Assembly: GCF_014775655.1 (NCBI RefSeq)
Contig: NZ_CP061274.1
Coordinates: 558,001-622,000, forward strand
Source: Clavibacter zhangzhiyongii
GTDB lineage: Bacteria; Actinomycetota; Actinomycetes; Actinomycetales; Microbacteriaceae
DNA length: 64,000 nt
Direction of reading: 5' to 3'
Position numbers and translations under genes: made by a program. How positions within the stretch are numbered: position 1 is the first letter of the stretch; the number at the start of each line of letters is the position of its first letter. Below are positions 1 through 8,388 of this stretch, piece after piece. The notes beneath the pieces are model-generated. The model saw only the letters and a program-made list of their open reading frames with translations, searched no databases and was not told the DNA's origin.

Positions 1-181
1 GCAGCAGCTCCCACGCCATCGCGTACCAGTCGGCGGTGATCCCGCCGACGAGCGGCCCGCGGGACGCGTCGGGCGAGATCGAGACGACGACGGTGCCGAG
101 GATGGGGATGAGCACGAACGCGACGCACAGCGCGAGGGCGGCGGGGCCGACCCGGTCGCGGTGCCCGGGGCGGCGGCTCAC
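1..181 (-). CDS. ABC importer permease subunit 2 (partial, cut by window edge)
   Basis: Membrane permease of an ABC importer; only about the first 60 residues are in the window. It starts at a GTG whose bases overlap the stop codon of the first permease (GTGA, 178-181), the usual sign of translational coupling between subunits. A basic N-terminus (SRRPGHRDR) is followed by a hydrophobic segment at about residues 13-35, as expected for a BPD_transp_1 permease. The two permeases and the binding lipoprotein form one operon read leftwards; the ATPase is presumably beyond the edge. The subunit role is inferred from context because the conserved EAA loop is not visible. Confidence 0.75.
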   Translation of the reverse strand, partial: MSRRPGHRDRVGPAALALCVAFVLIPILGTVVVSISPDASRGPLVGGITADWYAMAWELL

Positions 182-1140
182 CGGATCCCCCGGCCGGCCG
201 CGACGGGCGCGGCGGCGGCGACCGGCGCGACGGAGGCGACCGATGCGACCAGCGCATCCGACGCGCCGCCGGAGCGCCCGACGCGCCCGCTCCGCCCGTC
301 GACGATCCGCGCACCGACCGCGCACAGCACGAGCGACAGCACCGCGAGCAGCGCGAGCACCACGGAGAGCGCGGCCGCGAGGCCCTGGTCGCCCTGGTTG
401 TAGAGGGCGTCCGCCACGTCGAGCGGCAGCACGCGGATCCCCTCGGACAGCGTCGCGGCGGTGCCGTACGCCCCGAGCGAGGTCGCCATGCAGACCCCGG
501 CCGCGGCGAGCAGCGGGCCGCGCAGCAGCGGCATGGTCACCGACCAGGCGACGCGGGCGGGGAACGCGCCGAGCGACGCGGCGACGGCCGTGAGCTCGGG
601 GTCGAGCCCCGACGCGGCGCCGCGCAGCGTGCCGATCACGCGCGGGATGCAGAAGTAGACGTACGCCGCCGCGAGCCCGCCGGCCGTGTAGGCCCAGCGC
701 CCGCCGGGATCGCCCGTGACCGCCTCGATCGCCTGCGACAGCAGCCCGTTGCGGCCGAGCATCACGATGACGAAGAAGCCGATGACGATGCCCGGGAACG
801 CGAGGGGGAAGACGAGCACGGCGTCCACGAGCGCGGACGTGCGCGGCCCGGAGCGGGCGAGCGTGATGGCGGCGGGCGTGCAGATCGCGAGCGTCACGAG
901 CGTGACGCCGGCGGACAGCAGCACCGTGGTGACGAGCGAGGCGCGGAGCCGGTCGTCGGTCACGAGCGCCGCGTAGTTGTCGAGCGTGAGCCCGCCCTCG
1001 CGCACCCCGAGGACCGTGCGGTGCAGCGAGTCGATCACGAGACCCGCGAGGGGCCGCAGCAGGAACCAGACGAGGAGCGCGAGGGCGGGGAGGGCGACGA
1101 CGAGGCCGCCCCAGCCGACCCGGAGGGGTCGCGTGGGCAC
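178..1140 (-). CDS. ABC importer permease subunit 1
   Basis: Integral-membrane permease (320 aa, GTG start) of an iron/thiamine/phosphonate/polyamine-type ABC importer. About six hydrophobic segments are visible (first at about residues 9-36). The segment from about 180 to 205 (RGAASGLDPELTAVAASLGA then TMPLLRGPLL) matches the EAA loop that docks the ATPase. The start lies 3 bases after the stop of the binding-protein gene, so the two are co-transcribed. The last 45 residues are a low-complexity Ala/Val/Ser-rich tail beyond the last membrane segment, longer than family norm. The substrate cannot be read from the sequence. Confidence 0.9.
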   Translation of the reverse strand: MPTRPLRVGWGGLVVALPALALLVWFLLRPLAGLVIDSLHRTVLGVREGGLTLDNYAALVTDDRLRASLVTTVLLSAGVTLVTLAICTPAAITLARSGPRTSALVDAVLVFPLAFPGIVIGFFVIVMLGRNGLLSQAIEAVTGDPGGRWAYTAGGLAAAYVYFCIPRVIGTLRGAASGLDPELTAVAASLGAFPARVAWSVTMPLLRGPLLAAAGVCMATSLGAYGTAATLSEGIRVLPLDVADALYNQGDQGLAAALSVVLALLAVLSLVLCAVGARIVDGRSGRVGRSGGASDALVASVASVAPVAAAAPVAAGRGIR

Positions 1141-1143
1141 GGT

Positions 1144-2208
1144 CTAGCGGACCTCCGCCTGGTACCGCGTGACGAAGCCGGCCTGCGCGTCCGCGAGGGC
1201 GGCGTAGTCCACGACCTCGGCGCGCGCGAAGTCCTCCGCGCTCTCCACCTTGTCGGCGATCTCCGCGGGCACCTCGCCCGAGATCGGCCGCACGTAGCCG
1301 CCGGCGAGCGTCGACTGGCCCTCCTCCGAGAGCAGGTAGTCGAGCCACTCCTTCGCGAGCTCCGGGTGCGGTGCGCCCTTCACGAGCGCGGCGACGTACG
1401 GCACCTGGAGGGAGCCCTCGGCGGGGATCACGACGTCGAGCGGGGCGCCGTCGTTGTACTTCGCCGCGTAGCCGTTGAAGTCGGCGTCGATGAGGATCGG
1501 GATCTCGCCCTGCACGACCTTGGCCGTGGCGGTCTGCGCGGGCGTGACCGCGCCGTTCGCCTTGAGCTGCTTGAGGTAGTCGATGCCGGGGCCGAAGTCG
1601 TCGACCGACCCGCCCATCGCCAGGTTGACGGCGGCGGCGACCGAGTAGCCGACGGCGGCCTGGGACGGGTCGAGGTACCCGGTCAGCCCCGTGTACTCGG
1701 GCTTCAGCAGATCCGCCCAGCTGGTGGGGCAGGGGAGGTCGCCGAGCGCCTCGGTGTTGCAGATGAACGCGATGGCGCCCGTGTGCACGGCGAACCAGCG
1801 GCCGTCGGGGTCCTTGAGGCCGTCGGGGATGGCGTCGAAGCCGGCCGGCTCGTAGGGCTCGGTCACGCCGGCCTCGACGGCCTTGGGCCCGAACGCGATG
1901 CCGAGGTACACGGCGTCGGCCTGGGGCGCGGCCTGCTCCGCCACGAGCGCGGCGAGCGCCTGGCCGGAGTTCTTGGTGTCGCTGGGCGCGGCGACCGACT
2001 GCGCGGAGCCGAACTGCGTCAGCAGCGCGCCGAAGTTGGCGAAGGAGGTGGGGGAGTTGTAGGTGATGAGCGTGCCGGCCGAGGTGTCGCCGGAGCCCGC
2101 GGCAGCGGTGGATCCGGTGCCGGTGCTGGCCGACGTGCAGCCGGCCAGGGTGAGCGCGGCGACGGCGGCGAGGGCCGTGGCGGCGACGCGGGTGCGGAGC
2201 AGGGACAT
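1144..2208 (-). CDS. ABC importer substrate-binding lipoprotein
   Basis: Extracellular solute-binding protein, 354 aa, membrane-anchored. The start was set at the ATG giving a clean type II signal peptide (SLLRTRVAATALAAVAALTL then lipobox LAGC near residue 23); the open frame continues far upstream but that part is a shadow of the divergent regulator gene. The mature protein has the fold signature of Fe3+/2-aminoethylphosphonate/polyamine binders (VYLGIAFGPKAVEAG, CPTSWADLLKPEYTG, AKEWLDYLLSEEGQ). First gene of the importer operon. Its promoter region faces a lacI-type gene with an operator-like palindrome between them, so it is probably induced by the transported compound. The ligand is unknown. 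Confidence 0.9.
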   Translation of the reverse strand: MSLLRTRVAATALAAVAALTLAGCTSASTGTGSTAAAGSGDTSAGTLITYNSPTSFANFGALLTQFGSAQSVAAPSDTKNSGQALAALVAEQAAPQADAVYLGIAFGPKAVEAGVTEPYEPAGFDAIPDGLKDPDGRWFAVHTGAIAFICNTEALGDLPCPTSWADLLKPEYTGLTGYLDPSQAAVGYSVAAAVNLAMGGSVDDFGPGIDYLKQLKANGAVTPAQTATAKVVQGEIPILIDADFNGYAAKYNDGAPLDVVIPAEGSLQVPYVAALVKGAPHPELAKEWLDYLLSEEGQSTLAGGYVRPISGEVPAEIADKVESAEDFARAEVVDYAALADAQAGFVTRYQAEVR

Positions 2209-2232
2209 GCGGGTGGGCCTTTCGTCGGGGAT

Positions 2233-2250
2233 GACTAAAACGTTAAAGTC
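2233..2250. promoter_or_regulatory. LacI-type operator between importer and its regulator
   Basis: The 18-base element GACTAAAACGTTAAAGTC is a palindrome apart from its two AA/AA positions and has the central CG typical of LacI-family operators. It lies 25 bases upstream of the binding-protein start and about 115 bases upstream of the divergent LacI-family gene. It is strikingly AT-rich for this genome. Binding by the neighbouring LacI protein is inferred. Confidence 0.75.
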
Positions 2251-2364
2251 GGAGAGCGGCCCGCTCCGGTCCGCGACGTGAACGCCGGCTGAACGCCTGC
2301 GGTCGAACCGTTCCCGGGCCCGGCCCCGGCCGACGCGGAGGCCCCCGGACGATAGGAATGACGG

Positions 2365-3405
2365 ATGACCCGCGACCCCGCCCCGCGCCGCCGGGTCTCG
2401 CTCACCGACGTCGCCCGCGAGGCCGGCGTCTCGGCGACCGCGGCGAGCTTCGCGCTCAACGGTCGCTCGGGCGTCGGCGAGGTCGTCCGGGCGCGCGTGA
2501 AGGAGGCGGCCGCGCGGCTCGGCTACGTGCCGTCCACCTCGGCGGTCGCGCTGCGCACCGGCCGCTCCGGGGCGGTCGGCCTCCTCATCCGCAACATGCG
2601 GAACCCCTTCTTCCTCGACGTCATCGACGGGTTCGACGCCACGTGCGCGGCGGCCGGGCTCGGCGTCGTCATCGGATCCGCCGACTACTCGCCCGCGCGC
2701 GAGGCCGAGCTCGTCGCCACCTTCGCGGCCCGCGGCGTCGACGGGCTGGCGCTCGCGCCCATCGGCGGGGGGAGCGCGGCGGCCGACTGGGACGGTTCCA
2801 CCGGCAAGCCCGTCGTGCTCATCAACGGCGCCCGCCACGCCCCCGGGATCGACGCGAGCCGCGTGCACGTCGACGGCGAGGCGGCGGTGGCGCAGGCCAT
2901 GGCGCACCTGGCGGACCTCGGCCACCGGCGCATCGCCATCGTCGCCGCGCCCCGCGACCGCAGCGCGGACGACGAGCGCGTGGCGGCCTTCCACCGGATC
3001 TGCGCCGAGCGCGGCATCGCCCCACGCGTGGTCGAGACGGCCATGCAGCACGACGCCGCCGTGCGGGCGCTCACGCGCGCGCTCGCCGAGCCCGCGGCCA
3101 CGCGCCCCACCGCCATCGTCACGAGCAGCGACTACCTCGCCACCGCCGTCTACCAGGCCGCCGAGGCGGTCGGGCTCCGGATCGGCGTCGACGTGAGCGT
3201 CGTCGGCCACGACGACCTCGGCACGAGCCGCTTCCTCGCGCCGGCGCTCACGACGATCGCGGTCGACCGCGCCGCGCTCGGCGCCGCGGCCGCGCGCCGC
3301 CTCATCGAGCGGCTCGACGGCGGCGCGTCCGGCACCACGGTCGTGCCGACCTCGCTCGTGTCCCGCGCGTCGACCGGGCCCGCGCCCGCCGGCGGATCCG
3401 CCTAG
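2365..3405 (+). CDS. LacI-family transcriptional repressor
   Basis: DNA-binding regulator of 346 aa, the normal family length. Residues about 10-32 form the LacI helix-turn-helix (VSLTDVAREAGVSATAASFA), followed by the hinge helix and a periplasmic-binding-like effector domain (GLLIRNMRNPFF, then DVSVVGHDDLGTS near the C-terminus). The ATG at 2365 is supported by a TAGGAA -10-like hexamer 6 bases upstream (2353-2358), suggesting a leaderless mRNA. It is divergent from the ABC importer and most likely represses it through the palindrome at 2233-2250. Its stop overlaps the convergent epimerase stop by 4 bases. Confidence 0.93.
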   Translation: MTRDPAPRRRVSLTDVAREAGVSATAASFALNGRSGVGEVVRARVKEAAARLGYVPSTSAVALRTGRSGAVGLLIRNMRNPFFLDVIDGFDATCAAAGLGVVIGSADYSPAREAELVATFAARGVDGLALAPIGGGSAAADWDGSTGKPVVLINGARHAPGIDASRVHVDGEAAVAQAMAHLADLGHRRIAIVAAPRDRSADDERVAAFHRICAERGIAPRVVETAMQHDAAVRALTRALAEPAATRPTAIVTSSDYLATAVYQAAEAVGLRIGVDVSVVGHDDLGTSRFLAPALTTIAVDRAALGAAAARRLIERLDGGASGTTVVPTSLVSRASTGPAPAGGSA

Positions 3406-4286
3406 CGGGGCAGCGCGTTCCCGTCGGCGTCGAGGTGGTCGCGCCAGCTGCGCTTCGGCTCCCAGCCGAGCAGGCGCCGGGCCTTCGCGGTGGAGATGCC
3501 CGAGGAGTCGACGCGCTCGATCGCCCGCAGCTCGATGGCGTCGCCGTAGTGCCGGTGCAGCTCGGCGGCGAAGTCGTGCCCGCCCGCGTTGTCGGCGGCC
3601 GCGATGTAGAAGACCTCGTGGCCGGGCAGGTCGGAGGCGACCGACAGCACGATGGCGTCGGCCAGGTCGTCCGCGTCGATGTAGCTCCAGAGGTTCGCCG
3701 TGAGCACGCTCGCGTCGCGCACCTGCTTGCCGAGGTTCGACGCGTAGTTGTCCTCGTTGTGCACGGTGCTCGGGCGGAGCGAGATCACGCGGATGTCGGA
3801 GCGGCGCACGGCCGCGTCCATCAGCTGCTCGCCGAAGGCCTTGGAGAGCGCGTACGGATCCTGCGGGTGCAGCGGGTGCTCCTCGTCCACGGGCGCGTAG
3901 TCCGGAAGGAACGGCCGCTCGGGGAAGAAGTTGCCGACGATGCTCTCGCTCGAGATGTTGACGAACCGCGGCACCCCGAAGCGCACGGCGGCCTCGATGA
4001 GGTGGAACGTCGACATGAGGTTCGTCTGCAGCACCACGTGGGCCGGGTTGCCGGTCGGCTGCGGGATCGCGGCGACGTGGACGACCGCGTCCATGCCGGC
4101 GACGACCGCGAACGCGGCGCCCTGGTCGGTGAGGTCGGCCATCACGTAGCGGCCGGGCACCACGACGCCGGCGTCGAAGACGGGGCGCACGAGGTCGACG
4201 CCCGTGACGTCGTGCCCGGCGGCGACGAGCGCCTCCACGGCGGCGCGGCCGACCTTGCCGCGGGATCCGGTGACGAGGACCTTCAT
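3402..4286 (-). CDS. NAD-dependent epimerase/dehydratase-like oxidoreductase
   Basis: Extended short-chain dehydrogenase of 294 aa. The Rossmann motif TGSRGKVG is at residues 6-13, the Ser of NISSES near 113, and the active-site YALSK at 145-149. It resembles sugar-nucleotide epimerases and uronate/aldose dehydrogenases (NAD-dependent oxidation or epimerisation of a sugar). Last gene of a three-gene operon; its ATG overlaps the preceding stop as ATGA. The link to a BenE-like transporter and a hypothetical protein gives no clear pathway, so the substrate is left open. Confidence 0.88.
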   Translation of the reverse strand: MKVLVTGSRGKVGRAAVEALVAAGHDVTGVDLVRPVFDAGVVVPGRYVMADLTDQGAAFAVVAGMDAVVHVAAIPQPTGNPAHVVLQTNLMSTFHLIEAAVRFGVPRFVNISSESIVGNFFPERPFLPDYAPVDEEHPLHPQDPYALSKAFGEQLMDAAVRRSDIRVISLRPSTVHNEDNYASNLGKQVRDASVLTANLWSYIDADDLADAIVLSVASDLPGHEVFYIAAADNAGGHDFAAELHRHYGDAIELRAIERVDSSGISTAKARRLLGWEPKRSWRDHLDADGNALPR

Positions 4287-4696
4287 GCGCCCGCTCCTGC
4301 CTGGCCCTCGGGGGCCTTCATGACGACGGGGACGAAGGGGTCGTCCTCCAGCCGCTCCGCGAACCACCCCTCGCCCACGAAGCCCTCCGACCACAGCTTC
4401 AGCGGGGTCGCGACGGTGGGCGTGAACAGCTCCCACCGGGTCCAGAGGCGCGCCTCCTCGGTCATCATGCGGCCGACCTCGCGGGTCCAGCGGACGACGA
4501 CGTGGTCGGCGGGCAGCAGGCGCTCGAACGCGGCCTGCGCCTCGGCCAGGCGGGCGGACCTCGTGCCGTCGCCCGACACCTGCTCGGCGCTCAGCGCGAG
4601 CACCAGGGTCCAGGTCGTGCTCTGCAGCTCGGTGTCGCGCGGCGCGGCGACGTCGGCGTCGGCTCCGGGCGATGCGGGGGTGGTGTCGTGGCTCAT
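4283..4696 (-). CDS. hypothetical protein in BenE-epimerase operon
   Basis: A 137-aa soluble protein I do not recognise. The N-terminal 25 residues are Ala/Asp-rich; the rest is a compact acidic domain with four tryptophans and an aromatic C-terminal half. There is no signal peptide or membrane segment. It overlaps both neighbours by 4 bases (ATGA at each end), so it is certainly translated with the transporter and the epimerase. Confidence 0.8.
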   Translation of the reverse strand: MSHDTTPASPGADADVAAPRDTELQSTTWTLVLALSAEQVSGDGTRSARLAEAQAAFERLLPADHVVVRWTREVGRMMTEEARLWTRWELFTPTVATPLKLWSEGFVGEGWFAERLEDDPFVPVVMKAPEGQAGAGA

Positions 4697-5928
4697 GCGG
4701 CGTCGCGCTCCTCGTGTCGATCGAGTCTGTCACGCGGGGTCGCCCGCGTCCGGAGCGCGAGGTGCACGAGCACGCCCGCCACGAGCGCGCAGAACGCCGC
4801 GCCCAGGCCGCCGACGGTGATGCCCGACGCGGCGACCACGAACGTCGCGACCGCGGGCAGGTGGGCGCCCGGATCCCGCACCGCCGACGCGAGGCTCGCC
4901 GCGAGCGACGGGACGAGCGCGAGCCCGGCCGCCGCGGCGACGACGCCCGCGGGACCCGCCACGATCACGGCCGCGAGAGCCGCGGACGCGAGGCCCAGCA
5001 CGAGGTTCGTCCAGCCCGCCGTGCTCGCCGCGCGCCATCGCTCGGCGGGATCCGGGTGCGCGGAGGGCGACGCCGAGAGCGCGGCCGACAGGGCCGCCAG
5101 GTTCACGGCGTGGCCGCCGAACGGCGCGCTCACGAGCGTCGCCGCCGCGGTCGTCGCCATCGCGGCCTTCCACGGCGTCTCGTACCCGAAGGACCCGAGC
5201 ACCGCGACGCCCGGCAGGTTCTGGGACGCCATGGTCACGATGAAGAGGGGGATCCCGAGCGCCACGGCCGCCGCGAGCGTGAAGACGGGCGCCGTCGGCT
5301 CGATGCGCGGGAGCAGGTGCGCGAGGTCGAGCGACGACCCCGGCGCGGGCCCCGAGACGGCGAGCGAGACGCCGACGACCACGAGCGCGGCGGCGAGCGC
5401 GGTCGGGGCCGCCCAGCGCGGGGCCCAGCGGGCGGCGGCGAGCCAGGCGAGGATCACCGGCAGCACGACGAGCGGAGCGCGCACGGCCGCCGTCGCGGTC
5501 GCGACGCAGAGGGGGAGGAGCACACCGGCGAGCATCGCGGCGGCCACGCTCGCGGGGATCAGCCGCACGAGCCGCCCGAGCAGCGGCCAGAGCGCGGTCG
5601 CGAGCACGAGGATCCCGCAGACGACGAAGGCGCCGACGGCCGCGGCCCAACCGCCCTCGACGGCGCCCGATCCGATGAGGAGCGCGGCCCCGGGCGTCGA
5701 CCAGGAGAGCGTGATGGGACGGCGGAAGCGGTGCGCGAGGAGGACCGTGCCGAGCCCCTGCGTGATGCAGAGCGCGAGCAGCCCCGACGCGGCCTGCGAC
5801 GGAGAGGCCCCGACGGCGGTGAGCCCGGTCAGCACGACCGCCGAGGTGCCGGCGAACCCGACCACCGCGGTGACGATCCCGGCCCCGCGCGCCTGCGCCC
5901 GGCCCCCGCGCGCCTCGTTGCCCGTCAT
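4693..5928 (-). CDS. BenE-family benzoate/H+ symporter-like membrane protein
   Basis: Polytopic membrane protein of 411 aa with about 11-12 hydrophobic segments, matching the BenE family (LSWSTPGAALL near residue 75 and FGGHAVNLAALSAAL near 285 are family hallmarks). BenE proteins are classed as benzoate/proton symporters, but actinobacterial members often lie away from aromatic-degradation genes, as here, so the substrate is uncertain. First gene of the operon with the hypothetical protein and the epimerase. The C-terminal tail is short and charged (RTRATPRDRLDRHEERDAA). Confidence 0.88.
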   Translation of the reverse strand: MTGNEARGGRAQARGAGIVTAVVGFAGTSAVVLTGLTAVGASPSQAASGLLALCITQGLGTVLLAHRFRRPITLSWSTPGAALLIGSGAVEGGWAAAVGAFVVCGILVLATALWPLLGRLVRLIPASVAAAMLAGVLLPLCVATATAAVRAPLVVLPVILAWLAAARWAPRWAAPTALAAALVVVGVSLAVSGPAPGSSLDLAHLLPRIEPTAPVFTLAAAVALGIPLFIVTMASQNLPGVAVLGSFGYETPWKAAMATTAAATLVSAPFGGHAVNLAALSAALSASPSAHPDPAERWRAASTAGWTNLVLGLASAALAAVIVAGPAGVVAAAAGLALVPSLAASLASAVRDPGAHLPAVATFVVAASGITVGGLGAAFCALVAGVLVHLALRTRATPRDRLDRHEERDAA

Positions 5929-6106
5929 GCGCGCTCCCGACCGGACGCCGGTCGTCCTGCCGCCCGATCCTAGGGTCCGGTCGCCACCGGCCCCGGCCGG
6001 CGAGCGGATTTCCTCACGCGCGGAAACAAAAGTGGATGATGATGTCGGTGACCATTTCGGTTACCGTCGAGAGGACCGCGCTCCACCGACGTCGACGAGG
6101 CCCGCC

Positions 6107-7447
6107 ATCTCCCGCATCGCCCGCACCTCCCGCTGCGCCCCCGGGCGCCCGCGGAACGCCTCCGTCGCGCGCCTCCGGGTCGCCGCCGCGCTCGCCGCGT
6201 CCGGCCTCCTGCTCGGCCTCGGCGTCCCCTCCGCGCAGGCCGCGGAGGAGTACCCGACGTGGTCCGAGGTGCAGGCCGCGCGCTCGAGCGAGCGGGCCAC
6301 CGCCGACCAGGTCACGCGGATCACCTCCCTCATCTCCGGCCTGTCCGCCGAGGTCGAGGCGGCCACCGCCCTCGCCCTGCAGCGCGCCGACGAGCACGCG
6401 GCCGCGGTCGACGCGCTCGACGAGGCCACCGGGAAGCTCGAGGCCCTCGAGTCCAAGGCGGCCAAAGCCCAGACCGAGGCGGACGACGCCAAGCGCCAGG
6501 TCGGCCAGCTCGTCGCGCAGCTCGCGCGCAGCGGCGGCGGCAGCGACGTCTCCCTGCGCCTGTTCACGAGCGGCGGCGAGGACGCCGACGTCCTCCTCTC
6601 CCGCATGGGCACCGCCACCAAGCTCGCCGACCGCCAGGACACCGCCTTCACCGCCGCCGTCACGTCGGCCCGCACCGCCGAGTCGCTCGGCAAGCAGGCG
6701 ACCGTCGCGAAGGAGGCGCTCGCCGGGCTCGCGGCCGAGGCCGAGGCCAAGCTGCAGGAGGCGTCCGCCGCGCAGGCCCGCGCGGACCAGGCGCTCGCCG
6801 AGCAGGAGGCCCGCAGCTCCGAGCTCCAGGCGCAGCTCACCACGCTCCGCGACTCGCGCATCTCCGTCGAGGAGGGCTTCGCGATCGGCGAGCGGAAGCG
6901 CCAGGAGGAGGCGGCCGCCGAGGCCCGCCGCCAGGCCGAGGCCCGCGCCGCGGCCGCTGCCGCCGCGGCCGCCGCGAACGCCGCCGCCCGTCCGCCGGCC
7001 AACGCGCCGCGCCCGCCGGCCTCCGGCGGCCAGCCCTCGTCCTCCGGCTGGACCATGCCGATCCGGAGCTACGGCTCGTACCAGTCCTACGGCATGCGCC
7101 TGCACCCCATCGCGAAGGTCTGGCGCCTGCACGCGGGCGACGACTTCGGCGCGGGCTGCGGCACGCCCATCTACGCGACCGCCTCCGGCACCGTGCAGTT
7201 CGCGGGCGGATCCAGCGGGTTCGGCAACGCCATCACGCTCAACCACGGCGGCGGCGTCACGAGCGTCTACGGCCACATGTACTCGTACGGCGTGATGGTC
7301 CGCACGGGCCAGACCGTGCAGGCGGGCCAGCAGATCGGCGCCGTCGGCAACGCGGGGTACAGCACCGGCTGCCACCTCCACTTCGAGATCCGGCAGGGCG
7401 GCGTCGCCACCTCGCCCATGCCGTTCCTCCGCAACCGCGGCGCCTGA
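6107..7447 (+). CDS. M23 (LytM/lysostaphin-type) peptidoglycan endopeptidase, secreted, with coiled coil
   Basis: Exported cell-wall hydrolase. A signal peptide (hydrophobic RVAAALAASGLLLGLGV, cut near AQA-AEE) is followed by about 200 residues of Ala/Glu/Arg-rich coiled coil, a Pro/Ala linker, and a C-terminal peptidase M23 domain with zinc ligands in HAGDD (about 342-346), GHMY (about 390) and HLHF (423-425). The coiled coil resembles regulators such as RipA or EnvC that hold the enzyme inactive. The start is uncertain. GTG at 6032 is the only canonical start but lacks a good Shine-Dalgarno, sits in an AT-rich promoter-like stretch and gives a 49-residue n-region. ATC at 6107 has GACGAGG 6 bases upstream and gives a normal signal peptide, so I used it. 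The gene identity is secure. Confidence 0.9.
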   Translation: MSRIARTSRCAPGRPRNASVARLRVAAALAASGLLLGLGVPSAQAAEEYPTWSEVQAARSSERATADQVTRITSLISGLSAEVEAATALALQRADEHAAAVDALDEATGKLEALESKAAKAQTEADDAKRQVGQLVAQLARSGGGSDVSLRLFTSGGEDADVLLSRMGTATKLADRQDTAFTAAVTSARTAESLGKQATVAKEALAGLAAEAEAKLQEASAAQARADQALAEQEARSSELQAQLTTLRDSRISVEEGFAIGERKRQEEAAAEARRQAEARAAAAAAAAAANAAARPPANAPRPPASGGQPSSSGWTMPIRSYGSYQSYGMRLHPIAKVWRLHAGDDFGAGCGTPIYATASGTVQFAGGSSGFGNAITLNHGGGVTSVYGHMYSYGVMVRTGQTVQAGQQIGAVGNAGYSTGCHLHFEIRQGGVATSPMPFLRNRGA

Positions 7448-7490
7448 CCGGGAGTACGCTGGACGCGTCCGAGACCGGGGGGTGCGGCGC

Positions 7491-8225
7491 ATGACCGGAG
7501 CCATCAGGCGCGTCCTGCACGTCGTCGCCCGGCCGGCCATCTTCGTGCAGTACCTGGCCCTCCGCGCCGGTCTGTCCAGCGAGGTGTTCCCCCGCGACGC
7601 GGGGTCCGGCGTCGTCCCCGGCGACTCGCCGCACCGCGTGCTCGTCATCGGCGAGGCCACGGCCGTCGGGTTCGGCGTGCTGTCGCACGAGCTCGGGATG
7701 GCCGGCCACTTCTCCCGGCAGCTGGCCCGCCGCACGGGCCGCGGCGTCGAGTGGGCCACGCGCCCGTTCGCCGACCTCACGATCCACACCGCCGCGGGCA
7801 CCGTCCGCGACCGCGCGCTGCTCGAGGGCGTCGACGTCGTGCTGGTCATGGTGGGGGTGGGCGACAGCATCCGCCTCACGCCGCAGCGCACCTGGCGCCG
7901 CCTCATGTGCGCGGCCATCGACGACCTGAGCCGCGGGCTGCCGGAGGGCGCCCACGTGCTCGTCGCCGAGGTCCCGCCGCTCCGCGAGAGCACGGGCGTG
8001 CCCGTCGCCTGGCGTCCGGTCGCCGCCCGGCATGCGCGCCTGCTCAACCGCGTGACCGCGGAGATCGTCGCCTCCCGGCACGAGGCGCTGTGCGTCCCGT
8101 TCCCGCCCGAGAGCGTCATCGACATCGGCGACCCGGACGCGGCGCAGGCGTCGCGCGTCTACGCGGCGTGGTCGCGCGCGTTCGTCGAGCGGATGCTCGG
8201 ACCCGCGGGAACCGCCGAGGCGTGA
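7491..8225 (+). CDS. SGNH/GDSL-like hydrolase family protein
   Basis: Protein of 244 aa resembling SGNH-fold hydrolases: VLVIGEATAVGFGV occupies the block I position, DVVLVMVGVGDSIRL resembles block III, and LVAEVPPL follows. The classic GDS serine motif is replaced by GEAT, so normal esterase activity is doubtful. The ATG at 7491 follows a G-rich Shine-Dalgarno (around 7475-7481); a GTG at 7482 is possible but too close to it. A TACGCT -10-like box at 7455-7460 gives the gene its own promoter just after the M23 gene. Confidence 0.8.
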   Translation: MTGAIRRVLHVVARPAIFVQYLALRAGLSSEVFPRDAGSGVVPGDSPHRVLVIGEATAVGFGVLSHELGMAGHFSRQLARRTGRGVEWATRPFADLTIHTAAGTVRDRALLEGVDVVLVMVGVGDSIRLTPQRTWRRLMCAAIDDLSRGLPEGAHVLVAEVPPLRESTGVPVAWRPVAARHARLLNRVTAEIVASRHEALCVPFPPESVIDIGDPDAAQASRVYAAWSRAFVERMLGPAGTAEA

Positions 8226-8388
8226 CCTGCGGTTGAACGTTCCCTGTGCATTCCTCGGGTGCGGGATACGCGCCGCGGGCCGGGCGTAGCGTCGGACACG
8301 TGCCCGCTGCGGTGTCCTCACCGCGGCTCGAGCTCTCGGGTCGCACGACGATCCGATCCCACGCACCGAATCCGAACGAGGAGAAGCA

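Noticed and set aside
1021-2238. Long plus-strand frame of 405 codons
   Set aside because: Arg/Gly/Val-rich shadow of the ABC importer genes on the other strand; no family motifs.
2358-4820. 820-codon plus-strand frame
   Set aside because: Runs over the LacI gene in another frame and antisense to the epimerase; composition is typical antisense shadow.
4502-6106. Upstream extension of the M23 frame
   Set aside because: Antisense to the BenE gene; the signal peptide near 6180-6240 shows the true N-terminus lies much later.
8226-8388. Possible stress-sigma (SigB-type) promoter before the SRPBCC gene
   Set aside because: GGTTGA and GGGTGC are present but the match to known SigB-type boxes is too weak to call.
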